Of a stretch of DNA of 64,000 nt, positions 43,640 through 51,651 are shown piece by piece. The stretch's first letter is position 1. Every line of letters begins with the position of its first letter. Source of the DNA: CAYJBH01 sp964369965 (lineage in GTDB: Bacteria > Bacillota > Clostridia > Oscillospirales > Ruminococcaceae); NCBI GenBank assembly GCA_964369965.1, contig CAYJGF010000015.1:1-64000 (forward strand). Direction: 5' to 3'. The position numbers and the translations under genes were made by a program. The notes beneath the pieces are model-generated. The model was not told the origin of the DNA. It was given only the letters and a program-made list of their open reading frames with translations, and did not search any database.

Positions 43640-44968
43640 TTGAACAATACCGATTTGAATACACCGACCGATGGCGGTTTTTGCATAGATGACAGCTCCT
43701 GCAAGCGTCACGGGACAACCGTGGACGCTTTTTTTGTAAACGGGACTGTTTTTACCGACGGCAAATTCATAAAAACAAGCCTGCTGTTAAAGGATAGAAA
43801 AACATATTTTACCGACGATGTCCCACCCGAGACAAAGGTCGTTGACTGCACCGGTCAATACATTCTGCCCGGCTTTGCAGACATGCACGTGCACCTTCGT
43901 GAGCCGGGTTTTGAGTATAAGGAGACTATAGCCACCGGCACTGCAGCAGGTCTTGCAGGCGGATATACACTGCTTTGCTCCATGCCGAATTTAAAACCGG
44001 TGCCACACGGTGAAAGCGAAATAAAAAAACAGCTTGAAATCATCGAAAAAAAGGCGCGCTGCAAGGTTTTACCCTATGCCTCCATCACCGTAGACCAAAA
44101 AGGGCTGGTTTTGTCCGATATGGAGACGCTTGCCCCTTATTGTATCGGCTTTTCCGACGATGGTCACGGTGTTCAGGACTATGAGATGATGCGAAAAGCG
44201 ATGGAGATAGCGACTCGATTAAATAAACCCATCGTGTCCCACTGTGAGGTCGGCAACCCCGGCGCCTCCGGCGTTGTCCATGCCGGTCAATACGCAAAAA
44301 GGAACGACCTGCCGAGCATTTCCTCCGCCAGCGAATATGAGATGGTCGACCGCGACATCCGTCTTGCCGCAACGACCGGCGCACACCTGCATATCTGTCA
44401 CGTTTCCACCGCCGAAAGCGTGAGGTTGATACGTGCCGCAAAGGCGAGCGGAGTACATGTCACCGCCGAGACTGCGCCGCACTACCTGCTATTGACCGAT
44501 GAGGATATAAAGGACGAGGGACGCTTTAAAATGAACCCTCCCATCCGCTCGGAATTTGACCGGGAGGAGCTGTTGCTCGGCATAAAGGACGGCACCATTG
44601 ATATTATCGCCACCGACCATGCACCCCATAGCGTCGAGGAAAAAAGCGGCGGATTGTTAAAAAGCTCTTTCGGTATCGTGGGTTTAGAAACGGCGTTCTC
44701 GGTGCTCTATACCGGACTTGTTGCCACCGATATAATAACGTTGACCGAGCTGGTCAATTTGATGGCGATACGTCCGCGTGAGATATTCGGGATAAAAGCA
44801 GGGATAGCCGACGGCAACATGGCGGATTTCTGCGTGATTGAAACCGATACAAAATTTATAATCGACAGCGATAATTTTCTTTCAAAAGGCTCTGCCACGC
44901 CATTTGATGGGGACGAGGTTTACGGTCGAGTGCTCTATACAAGATGTGCAATGAGGAGGGATGTTTAA
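43640..44968 (+). CDS. pyrC: Dihydroorotase
   Basis: 442 residues, class I amidohydrolase. It closes carbamoyl-aspartate to dihydroorotate. Metal-site motifs: DMHVHLREPG, HCEV, HICHVST and ATDHAPHS; DHAxH holds the catalytic Asp. Upstream codons to 43568 are open but contain the promoter, so translation must start later. TTG 43640 has GGAG five bases upstream. The N-terminal 25 residues before DAFFVNGTVF are an extra leader compared with typical enzymes. First gene of the seven-gene pyr operon. Confidence 0.93.
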   Translation: MNNTDLNTPTDGGFCIDDSSCKRHGTTVDAFFVNGTVFTDGKFIKTSLLLKDRKTYFTDDVPPETKVVDCTGQYILPGFADMHVHLREPGFEYKETIATGTAAGLAGGYTLLCSMPNLKPVPHGESEIKKQLEIIEKKARCKVLPYASITVDQKGLVLSDMETLAPYCIGFSDDGHGVQDYEMMRKAMEIATRLNKPIVSHCEVGNPGASGVVHAGQYAKRNDLPSISSASEYEMVDRDIRLAATTGAHLHICHVSTAESVRLIRAAKASGVHVTAETAPHYLLLTDEDIKDEGRFKMNPPIRSEFDREELLLGIKDGTIDIIATDHAPHSVEEKSGGLLKSSFGIVGLETAFSVLYTGLVATDIITLTELVNLMAIRPREIFGIKAGIADGNMADFCVIETDTKFIIDSDNFLSKGSATPFDGDEVYGRVLYTRCAMRRDV

Positions 44969-45693
44969 TGGTTGATTTATCATTGATGGTGCAATCAAAC
45001 AGGCTCATAGCCGATGATGTTTATAGGATGATATTGCAGGGCGATATAGTTGATATTCATGCAGGCCAGTTTGTAAACATCAAAATTGACGGTTTGTATC
45101 TGCGCCGTCCCATATCGGTTTGCGATATTGACGGTGACAGACTAACCTTAATTTATAAGGCGGTTGGCGAGGGTACAAACCGCATGACCAATATGCAAAA
45201 GGGTGAAAAAATATCGGTTTTATGCGGTCTTGGGAGGGGGTTTGATATACAAAACTTCCCCTCACAACTGTTAATCGGTGGTGGTGTAGGCGCTCCACCG
45301 ATGTTATTACTTGCGAAAACCCTCAATAAAATGGGGGTGAAAACAACGGCGGTGCTCGGTTTTCGTTCCCGAAAGGACGTTTTTTTGGAGGAGGAGCTTA
45401 ACGCTTATTGTGACAAGGTATTCATCACAACCGAGGACGGTAGTTATGGAACAAAAGGTTTTGTGACCGGGGTGGTCAACGAACTTGACTTCGACTATTT
45501 CTACGCCTGTGGTCCCATGCCTATGTTGCGTGCGCTACAGGACATTGACCAAGATGGTCAATTATCTTATGAAGAGCGCATGGGTTGCGGTTTTGGGGGT
45601 TGCATGGGATGTAGCTGTGAAAAAACAAACGGCGATTATGCACGAATTTGCAAAGAGGGTCCGGTCTTTAAAAAGGGCGAACTTATAAAATAA
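44968..45693 (+). CDS. pyrK: Dihydroorotate dehydrogenase electron transfer subunit
   Basis: 241 residues, FAD and [2Fe-2S] subunit passing electrons from PyrD to NAD. The flavin-binding LRRPISVCDID, the nucleotide-binding GGGVGAPPMLLLAK and the Cys cluster MGCGFGGCMGCSC...ICKEGPVF are present. The start ATG 44968 shares one base with the pyrC stop (TAATG), with GAGGAGG upstream, so translation is coupled. Confidence 0.95.
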   Translation: MVDLSLMVQSNRLIADDVYRMILQGDIVDIHAGQFVNIKIDGLYLRRPISVCDIDGDRLTLIYKAVGEGTNRMTNMQKGEKISVLCGLGRGFDIQNFPSQLLIGGGVGAPPMLLLAKTLNKMGVKTTAVLGFRSRKDVFLEEELNAYCDKVFITTEDGSYGTKGFVTGVVNELDFDYFYACGPMPMLRALQDIDQDGQLSYEERMGCGFGGCMGCSCEKTNGDYARICKEGPVFKKGELIK

Positions 45694-45706
45694 AGGACTT
45701 GAAATA

Positions 45707-46627
45707 ATGAATCTATCGGTCAATCTATCCGGCATAAAATTCGACAATCCAATCATTGCCGCGTCCGGTGTTATCGGATACGGGTACGAGTTTTGCGACA
45801 TATTCGACATAAACATTCTAGGGAGTTTGTCCTTTAAAGGTACTACCACCCTTTCGCGGTTTGGCAACCCCACACCGCGAATAGCGGAGGCGGACAGCGG
45901 TATGCTCAACAGTGTCGGACTGCAAAATCCCGGTCTTTCGACGGTGCTCTCGCAGGAGTTGCCGCGACTTTTTGAGAATTATAAAAAACCGGTCATCGCC
46001 AACATCTCCGGCTTTTCGACCGATGAATTTGTTGAGCTTGCCGCCGCTTTTGATAAGGTGGAGCAGATTGGGATCATCGAACTTAACATCAGTTGCCCGA
46101 ATGTGCACGGCGGTGGCATGGCATTCGGCAGTAATAAAGAGCAGGCGGCAGAGGTGACCGGGGTGGTCAAAAAAGTGACAAGCAAACCACTTTATGTAAA
46201 ACTGTCCCCAAATGTCACCGACATTGTCTCCATTGCAAAGGCGTGTGAGAGTGCCGGCGCGGATGGAATATGTCTTATCAACACCCTGCTCGGAATGAGG
46301 ATCGACTATAAAACCGGTCGTCCGATACTTGCAAATCGCACCGGCGGTCTGTCCGGTCCTGCGGTTTTCCCCGTTGCGCTACGTATGGTCTATGATGTGG
46401 CCTCGGCGGTGAATGTGCCTATAATCGGGCTTGGAGGGATTAACAGCGCCGAAAAAGTAGTAGAAATGATGTCGGCAGGTGCCTCGGCAGTGCAGATAGG
46501 TGCCGAGTTTCTGACAAATCCCAACATTTATAAAGAGGTTATCGATCGCCTGCCGGTGGTCTTAAACGAAATAGGTTTTGACGATATAAACAAATTAATA
46601 GGGAGGTCTTTATGCAACGTGAGGTAA
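45707..46627 (+). CDS. pyrD: Dihydroorotate dehydrogenase, class 1B catalytic subunit
   Basis: 306 residues, FMN barrel. It oxidises dihydroorotate to orotate and hands electrons to PyrK. The catalytic Cys lies in NISCPNVHGGGMAFG, as in class 1 enzymes; FMN-binding segments include AASGVIGYG and GLGGINSAEKVVEMMSAGAS. It is preceded by pyrK (AAAGGACTTGAAATA upstream of ATG) and overlaps pyrF by 16 bases. Confidence 0.96.
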   Translation: MNLSVNLSGIKFDNPIIAASGVIGYGYEFCDIFDINILGSLSFKGTTTLSRFGNPTPRIAEADSGMLNSVGLQNPGLSTVLSQELPRLFENYKKPVIANISGFSTDEFVELAAAFDKVEQIGIIELNISCPNVHGGGMAFGSNKEQAAEVTGVVKKVTSKPLYVKLSPNVTDIVSIAKACESAGADGICLINTLLGMRIDYKTGRPILANRTGGLSGPAVFPVALRMVYDVASAVNVPIIGLGGINSAEKVVEMMSAGASAVQIGAEFLTNPNIYKEVIDRLPVVLNEIGFDDINKLIGRSLCNVR

Positions 46628-47307
46628 TAATAGCCTGTGATTTTCCGTCCGAGACGGCACTCTTTGACTTTTTGGCTAAAATGCCACAAAAAAGCCTTTT
46701 TTTAAAGGTGGGTATGGAGCTGTATTATGCCACCGGCCCCGAGATTGTCAAAAAGCTAAAAGCGCAGGGACATAGGGTGTTTTTAGACCTTAAACTGCAC
46801 GACATACCCAACACCGTCAAATCTGCGATGAGAGTCGTCGCGACGCTCGGCGCCGACATTGTAAACGTCCACGCCGGTGGTACTGCCGAGATGATGAGGG
46901 CGGCGATGGATGGTGCAAACAGTGTTCAAAATCCGCCTAAGGTCATAGCCGTCACCCAGCTGACCAGCACCAGTGAAGCACGCATGAGGGAGGATTTACT
47001 CATCGATCGTCCGTTGACCGACGTGGTCAAGCACTACGCCCTCACCGCAAAATCTGCGGGACTTGCCGGTGTGGTTTGCAGTCCGCTGGAGGCATCGCTT
47101 GTCAAGGAGGTTTGTGGCAAAGACTTTATCACCGTTACCCCCGGAATTCGTTTTGCGGATGGCGATATCGGTGATCAGGTGAGGATTGCGACGCCGGCAA
47201 ACGCCGCCGATATGGGCTGTGATTATATTGTTGTCGGTCGCTCCATAACCGCCGACGCCAACCCTCTCGCGGCATATGAACGATGTGTTAAGGAATTTGT
47301 AGGATAG
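46612..47307 (+). CDS. pyrF: Orotidine 5'-phosphate decarboxylase
   Basis: 231 residues. It converts OMP to UMP. The catalytic Asp-Lys network is in FLDLKLHDIPNTV, the N-terminal ACDFPS is the first strand, and the phosphate loop is VTPGIRF with VVGRSI. ATG 46612 lies inside the pyrD end with GGGAGG upstream, showing translational coupling. Confidence 0.96.
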   Translation: MQREVIIACDFPSETALFDFLAKMPQKSLFLKVGMELYYATGPEIVKKLKAQGHRVFLDLKLHDIPNTVKSAMRVVATLGADIVNVHAGGTAEMMRAAMDGANSVQNPPKVIAVTQLTSTSEARMREDLLIDRPLTDVVKHYALTAKSAGLAGVVCSPLEASLVKEVCGKDFITVTPGIRFADGDIGDQVRIATPANAADMGCDYIVVGRSITADANPLAAYERCVKEFVG

Positions 47308-47315
47308 GAGATTTT

Positions 47316-47948
47316 ATGAAAAGAACAATAGCAAAACATCTTTTGGACATCGGTGCGGTATTTTTGCGCCCGAGCGAGCCGTTCACCTGGGCGAGCGGTA
47401 TAAAAAGTCCAATTTACTGCGATAACCGCCTCACTCTCGGCTACCCCGAGGTGCGTGGTGCTATCGAACAGGGCATTGCAGACACTATAAAAGCGGAATT
47501 TCCGACCGCCGAGGCGCTTTTTGGCACTGCCACCGCCGGGATTGCACATGCCGCAATTGCCGCCGACCGTCTTGGTCTGCCTATGGGATATGTGCGAAGT
47601 GGCTCCAAAGACCACGGTCGTCAGAACAAGGTTGAGGGGCGACTCATCAAGGGTCAAAAGGTGGTTGTGGTGGAGGATTTGATATCCACCGCCGGCAGTG
47701 TTATTGAGGTGGTGGACACATTGCGCGCCGAGGGATGCGAGGTGCTCGGTATCGTTTCGATATTCACCTACAACCTACAAAAGGGTATTGACCGCCTTGG
47801 TCAAGCAGGTATAGTCAACCGATCTTTAACCGATTTTGAGACACTATCAGATGTTGCGGCTGAAAACAACTTCATCACAAAAGATGATATTGTTAAACTT
47901 AATGCTTTTAGACTAAATCCATCCGATGAGAGTTGGATTAACGCATAA
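47316..47948 (+). CDS. pyrE: Orotate phosphoribosyltransferase
   Basis: 210 residues. It joins orotate to PRPP to give OMP. The PRPP-binding motif is VVVVEDLISTAGSVIEVV, and SGIKSPIYCDNR near the N-terminus is the orotate site. It starts 8 bases after pyrF with TAGGAG upstream of ATG. Confidence 0.96.
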   Translation: MKRTIAKHLLDIGAVFLRPSEPFTWASGIKSPIYCDNRLTLGYPEVRGAIEQGIADTIKAEFPTAEALFGTATAGIAHAAIAADRLGLPMGYVRSGSKDHGRQNKVEGRLIKGQKVVVVEDLISTAGSVIEVVDTLRAEGCEVLGIVSIFTYNLQKGIDRLGQAGIVNRSLTDFETLSDVAAENNFITKDDIVKLNAFRLNPSDESWINA

Positions 47949-47965
47949 TATAAGGGAATTTATAT

Positions 47966-48880
47966 ATGAAATCGTTTATAGATCCGCTCGATGCCTCGGT
48001 GCAAAAGATTGATGAGCTTATCGAGACAGCACGTGACATAATAAAAAACCCCGATAAATATGCCGAGGCTTGTCGGCGAAAAAAATTGGCTACACTCTTT
48101 TTTGAACCGTCTACGCGCACCCGACTTTCCTTTGAATCGGCGATGATGGAGCTGGGCGGCAACGTTATCGGCTTTGCAGGAGCGGACAGCACCTCGGCGG
48201 CAAAGGGTGAGTCGGTGAGTGATACCATCAAAATGATAGGCTGTTATGCCGATATCATTGCAATGCGCCACCCAAAAGAGGGCTCGGCACTTGTCGCGGC
48301 AAATGTATCGAGTATACCGGTCATCAATGCCGGTGATGGCGGACATCAACACCCAACCCAGACGCTCACCGACCTTTTTACCATCAAAAACCTGCGCGGT
48401 GACCTTTCAAACATTACCATCGGGTTATGTGGTGACCTCAAATTCGGTCGTACCGTCCATTCCCTTATCCGTGCGATGGTTCGGTATGAAAATGTCAACT
48501 TTGTTCTATGTTCGCCGGAGGAGCTTAAACTCCCACGCTACATAAAGGACGAGATTGTCGGTCACGGACATGAATATCGCCAGTTTCGACTGTTAGAGGA
48601 CTGTATCGGCGAGTTGGACGTGCTCTATATGACCAGGGTGCAACGTGAGCGGTTCTTTAATGAAGAGGATTATCTGCGGTTAAAGGACTTTTATATCCTC
48701 GACGCGCAGAAGATGACACTTGCTAAAGAACAGATGATGGTACTGCACCCTCTTCCCCGCGTCAACGAGATATCAACCGAAATTGACGACGACCCTCGCG
48801 CAAAATATTTTGAACAGGCACTTTTCGGCAAGTACATCAGAATGGCGCTTATATTGGACATGCTCGATATAAAAATATAA
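47966..48880 (+). CDS. pyrB: Aspartate carbamoyltransferase, catalytic subunit
   Basis: 304 residues. It forms carbamoyl-aspartate from carbamoyl phosphate and aspartate. The carbamoyl-phosphate loop FFEPSTRTRLSFESAM and HPTQTLTDLFTI are intact, and MHPLPRVNEI-type residues (VLHPLPRVNE) lie near the C-terminus. It is followed after 15 bases by the regulatory subunit gene, so a regulated c6r6-type enzyme is likely. Confidence 0.97.
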   Translation: MKSFIDPLDASVQKIDELIETARDIIKNPDKYAEACRRKKLATLFFEPSTRTRLSFESAMMELGGNVIGFAGADSTSAAKGESVSDTIKMIGCYADIIAMRHPKEGSALVAANVSSIPVINAGDGGHQHPTQTLTDLFTIKNLRGDLSNITIGLCGDLKFGRTVHSLIRAMVRYENVNFVLCSPEELKLPRYIKDEIVGHGHEYRQFRLLEDCIGELDVLYMTRVQRERFFNEEDYLRLKDFYILDAQKMTLAKEQMMVLHPLPRVNEISTEIDDDPRAKYFEQALFGKYIRMALILDMLDIKI

Positions 48881-48895
48881 GAAAGGCGGCCCAAA

Positions 48896-49312
48896 ATGCA
48901 GATTGACAGTATTAAAAACGGTGTGGTCATCGACCATATAAAGGCAGGCAAAAGCCTTGAAATATATCATTATCTACAGCTCGGTAGCCTTTCAAACACG
49001 GTGGCAATAATCAAAAATGTTAAAAGCAAAAAGATGGGGTGCAAGGATATTATTAAGGTTGAGGGTGCAATAGACAAAAACCTCGACCTGCTCGGTTTTT
49101 TCGAGGGGGATATCACCATTAACATTATTAAAAATGGTAAGAGGGTGGAAAAAAAGCACCTTGGACTGCCGGAAAAGGTCAAAAATGTTATATCCTGCAA
49201 AAACCCTCGCTGTATAACCATGACAGAGCCGGGATTGGAGCAGATATTTATGCTCACCAATATTGACAAGAGAGAATATCGTTGTATATATTGTGAACAA
49301 AAACATGGTTAA
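48896..49312 (+). CDS. pyrI: Aspartate carbamoyltransferase, regulatory subunit
   Basis: 138 residues. The N-terminal allosteric domain starts MQIDSIKNGVVIDHIKAGK. The C-terminal zinc domain has the four Cys (CKNPRC and CIYC) that hold the contact with PyrB. It implies feedback control by CTP/ATP. Strong Shine-Dalgarno GAAAGGCGG upstream. It is the last gene of the pyr operon, followed by a terminator. Confidence 0.96.
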   Translation: MQIDSIKNGVVIDHIKAGKSLEIYHYLQLGSLSNTVAIIKNVKSKKMGCKDIIKVEGAIDKNLDLLGFFEGDITINIIKNGKRVEKKHLGLPEKVKNVISCKNPRCITMTEPGLEQIFMLTNIDKREYRCIYCEQKHG

Positions 49313-49343
49313 CCTCTCTTGACCACATTAGTCAATAAACTTG

Positions 49344-49369
49344 TTGACCGGTATGGTCAAGAATTTTTT
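49344..49369 (+). terminator. Terminator after the pyr operon
   Basis: TTGACC (49344-49349) pairs with GGTCAA (49355-49360) and is followed by GAA and six T. A second inverted repeat, TTGAC/GTCAA at 49318-49335, lies just before it, so the gap holds two related TTGAC palindromes. Confidence 0.6.
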
Positions 49370-49398
49370 AACATAAATAATTTGAAACGAAAAAGATA

Positions 49399-50175
49399 AT
49401 GGGACTTTTTACATCCGACAAAACAAAAAAGAATTCCACGCTGTGTCGAGTTGCAACCCTTAACGAAAAGGGAAGACGACCGACCCAGCAGGATTCTTTT
49501 GCGGTCATAAATGAGGATGAAAGTCGCTTTTTCGCCGCGGTTGCGGACGGTATGGGTGGCATGGCGCATGGTCTTGATGCGGCGCAGATGGCAGTAAACG
49601 GCATAACCCACGGCTCACGTTCCATCGCCGACTCTCGTGACATACCCCCTGCATTTGAAGCGATGACCATAGCGGTCAACAAAAAGGTTCACGATACGTT
49701 TGACGGTCGCGCCGGCACCACCCTTGCCGCTGTCATGGTGTTGGATGACCACCTTTTTTGGGTATCGGTCGGTGATAGCACCATAATGCTGTATCGCGAT
49801 GGGCAGATTATCCGTTTAAACCATGAACACAGCTATAAGATGTTGGTCAAACGCACCGCACTTTTTGAGGGGGATCTCAGCTCTTTGCAGGAGTTAACCG
49901 GTGCCGACTCCCATCGACTGACCGCCTATGTGGGGTCTGACGAATTGATGGATATTGACCGTAATTTTTATGGGTTTCCACTCATGCCACAGGACAAACT
50001 GATGCTTTGCACCGACGGTATAACCCGTACGATTGACGAATTGACCATAGCGGTTATTTTAAAAAATCCGCCGGAAAAAGCCCGCGAAATTATTAACGGA
50101 CTGATAAAACACAAAGCCAACCCTAAACAGGATAACTACACCGCCATAATTGCCGAAGTGGTATTCGAGGAATAG
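49399..50175 (+). CDS. PP2C-type Ser/Thr protein phosphatase (first copy)
   Basis: 258 residues. PPM-family metal motifs are present: GRRPTQQDSF, VADGMGGM, GTTLAAVMV, VGDST, CTDGIT and DNYTAI. It would dephosphorylate Ser/Thr residues in the cytoplasm; in Firmicutes such enzymes usually accompany PASTA kinases, but no kinase is next to it. The N-terminus GLFTSDKTKK is non-homologous. A good Shine-Dalgarno site is missing before ATG 49399. A second PP2C follows after 21 bases. Confidence 0.9.
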   Translation: MGLFTSDKTKKNSTLCRVATLNEKGRRPTQQDSFAVINEDESRFFAAVADGMGGMAHGLDAAQMAVNGITHGSRSIADSRDIPPAFEAMTIAVNKKVHDTFDGRAGTTLAAVMVLDDHLFWVSVGDSTIMLYRDGQIIRLNHEHSYKMLVKRTALFEGDLSSLQELTGADSHRLTAYVGSDELMDIDRNFYGFPLMPQDKLMLCTDGITRTIDELTIAVILKNPPEKAREIINGLIKHKANPKQDNYTAIIAEVVFEE

Positions 50176-50196
50176 ATATAACAGGTAGAGTAGGAA

Positions 50197-50916
50197 TTGA
50201 AGATAACATATGATGAATACAGCAACCGAGGGGATCGCGCTCATAACGAGGATGCTCTGTTTTGTGGCGAGAAGAACAATAAAGGCGTGTTTGTAGTCTC
50301 GGATGGTTTTGGCACAGACGGCAACGGGGCACATGCTTCGGGGGTGGTGAGTAAAGCCCTCGGCATGACCCTTGCCGACACTGTCGCCGGTGCTTGGTCC
50401 ATGAAACGCGCGTTTGAGACGGCGGACAGGGAGCTAAAATCCGCTCAAAAAAAATATGGCAACGCCGACACAAGGGCCACCGTTGCCGCCCTGCATATAC
50501 ACAACGATACCGCATTTTATGCCCATTGTGGCGATAGCCGTATCTACTATCTATCGGGCAGCAACATGCCTATAATCACCGCCGACCACTCGGTAAGCTA
50601 TAAAAAATACCGTGACGGTATTATTGGATTTGATGAAATTAGATATGATGAGGATCGAAATAATCTCACCGAATCGCTCGGAAATCCGCGTGTGAGACCT
50701 ACCCTACTTAAAAAGAAGGTCAATCTTAATTCAGGCGACTGTTTTCTCCTTTGCACCGACGGTTTTTGGCAAAATATCCTTGATGACGAGATCTATATCG
50801 ACTACCTAAAATCGGAGTCGAGCGGCAGATGGCTGGAATTTATGTTGCTGCGAATTATGCCAAGATTGCAAGAAGGGGCGGACAATCTAAGTGCGATATG
50901 CGTTATGGTGGTATAG
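50197..50916 (+). CDS. PP2C-type Ser/Thr protein phosphatase (second copy)
   Basis: 239 residues. The sequence is divergent from the first copy but keeps the PPM core: RGDRAHNEDALF, VVSDGFGTDG, TVAALHIH, HCGDSRIYYL, LCTDGFWQN and ADNLSAI. Start TTG 50197 is 21 bases after the first phosphatase, so the pair is likely co-transcribed. The stop codon is immediately followed (no spacer) by the stop codon of a convergent small gene carrying a double-glycine motif. Some type VI or RiPP loci use PP2C phosphatases, but I cannot link it to a specific system. Confidence 0.88.
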   Translation: MKITYDEYSNRGDRAHNEDALFCGEKNNKGVFVVSDGFGTDGNGAHASGVVSKALGMTLADTVAGAWSMKRAFETADRELKSAQKKYGNADTRATVAALHIHNDTAFYAHCGDSRIYYLSGSNMPIITADHSVSYKKYRDGIIGFDEIRYDEDRNNLTESLGNPRVRPTLLKKKVNLNSGDCFLLCTDGFWQNILDDEIYIDYLKSESSGRWLEFMLLRIMPRLQEGADNLSAICVMVV

Positions 50917-51114
50917 CTATCTCATATAATGCGGTAGCTGCTCGGTGGTTAACTGACTGTTTTTTTCGTTGTTAAGAAGATCCTCGGAGGTCGGTTGACG
51001 GAGAGTGATATATTCACCGCCCATTCCGTCGTCAACGCCACCGACCACCTCTTCAAGCTTGTTGTCGTCTATCTCCGGCGTGGTGTTTTGTTCTTTTTTA
51101 AGCTCTTTACTCAT
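50917..51114 (-). CDS. Small protein with double-glycine leader-like motif (A)
   Basis: 65 residues on the minus strand, starting MSKELKKEQNTTPEIDDNK, then LEEVVGGVDDGMGGEY. ATG 51114 has a textbook GGAGG seven bases upstream, which marks it as the real start within a longer open frame. The LxEVxGG segment resembles the cleavage region of leaders exported by peptidase-containing ABC transporters (bacteriocin and RiPP precursors). The 37-residue tail after VGG has no Cys and ends LLNNEKNSQLTTEQLPHYMR. Function is not known; it may be a precursor peptide. It abuts the second PP2C gene end to end. Confidence 0.7.
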   Translation of the reverse strand: MSKELKKEQNTTPEIDDNKLEEVVGGVDDGMGGEYITLRQPTSEDLLNNEKNSQLTTEQLPHYMR

Positions 51115-51226
51115 TAGTTTTCCTCCTGTTAATTTCGTGGGATTGCTCCGAGTATGACAACCACCCTTTGGTGCTGTGTTGTCAAGTTTTTTTGTTGTCC
51201 GTATATTATATCTGCAAAATTTACCG

Positions 51227-51487
51227 TTACCGCCCCTGATTAGCCGACCCGCCGTTATAACTACGGCTTGCCGGAGTGAATTGTTTGCCGCCACATCTTG
51301 GGCAGACGAACGCATTTGCACCGGGTAGCTCAAGTCCAACTTTCGGTACAATGGCACGACAGTTTGCACAGATAGCCATTTTGTTTGAAGTCAAATCAAT
51401 ACCGCCCGCAACCTCGGTTAGATTTTCATCATTAATCTCATTTTCTACCGATATAGCTTTGTTTTTATCAATATTATTGTTGCTCAT
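51227..51487 (-). CDS. Small protein with double-glycine leader-like motif and zinc-ribbon-like core (B)
   Basis: 86 residues on the minus strand. ATG 51487 has AGGAG six bases upstream. The N-terminus ends NEINDENLTEVAGGID, matching protein A at E-I-(D/N)-D-x-x-L-x-E-V-x-G-G-(V/I)-D. The following part has CANC and CPRC separated by 18 residues, an arrangement that would hold zinc or be a substrate for cysteine modification, then a Gly/Ser/Asn-rich tail. Cleavage after the double Gly would give a Cys-rich core of about 57 residues. It lies 112 bp upstream of protein A, in the same direction. Confidence 0.7.
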   Translation of the reverse strand: MSNNNIDKNKAISVENEINDENLTEVAGGIDLTSNKMAICANCRAIVPKVGLELPGANAFVCPRCGGKQFTPASRSYNGGSANQGR

Positions 51488-51583
51488 AACAGTCTCCTTT
51501 TTTACTCTTTGAATATTTATACGACAGAAAATAACGCGTGGCTAATATTTTGCAAAAAATTTTGTTAACCGACACTTAATCTA

Positions 51584-51612
51584 TTGTAAAACGCTTTTTT
51601 TTGTGATATAAT
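51584..51612 (+). promoter_or_regulatory. Sigma-A promoter of the phosphofructokinase gene
   Basis: TTGTAA (51584-51589), 17-bp spacer, perfect TATAAT (51607-51612), 40 bases before the start codon. Confidence 0.7.
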
Positions 51613-51651
51613 ACAATGTAGAGATAAAATAATGAAAGGAACAATGTAAAA

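Noticed and set aside
49321..49398. Promoter for the first PP2C gene from TTGACC at 49344
   Set aside because: The best -10 (TAACAT) is at a 19-bp spacing and the hexamer sits in the pyr terminator stem, so the signal is too weak.
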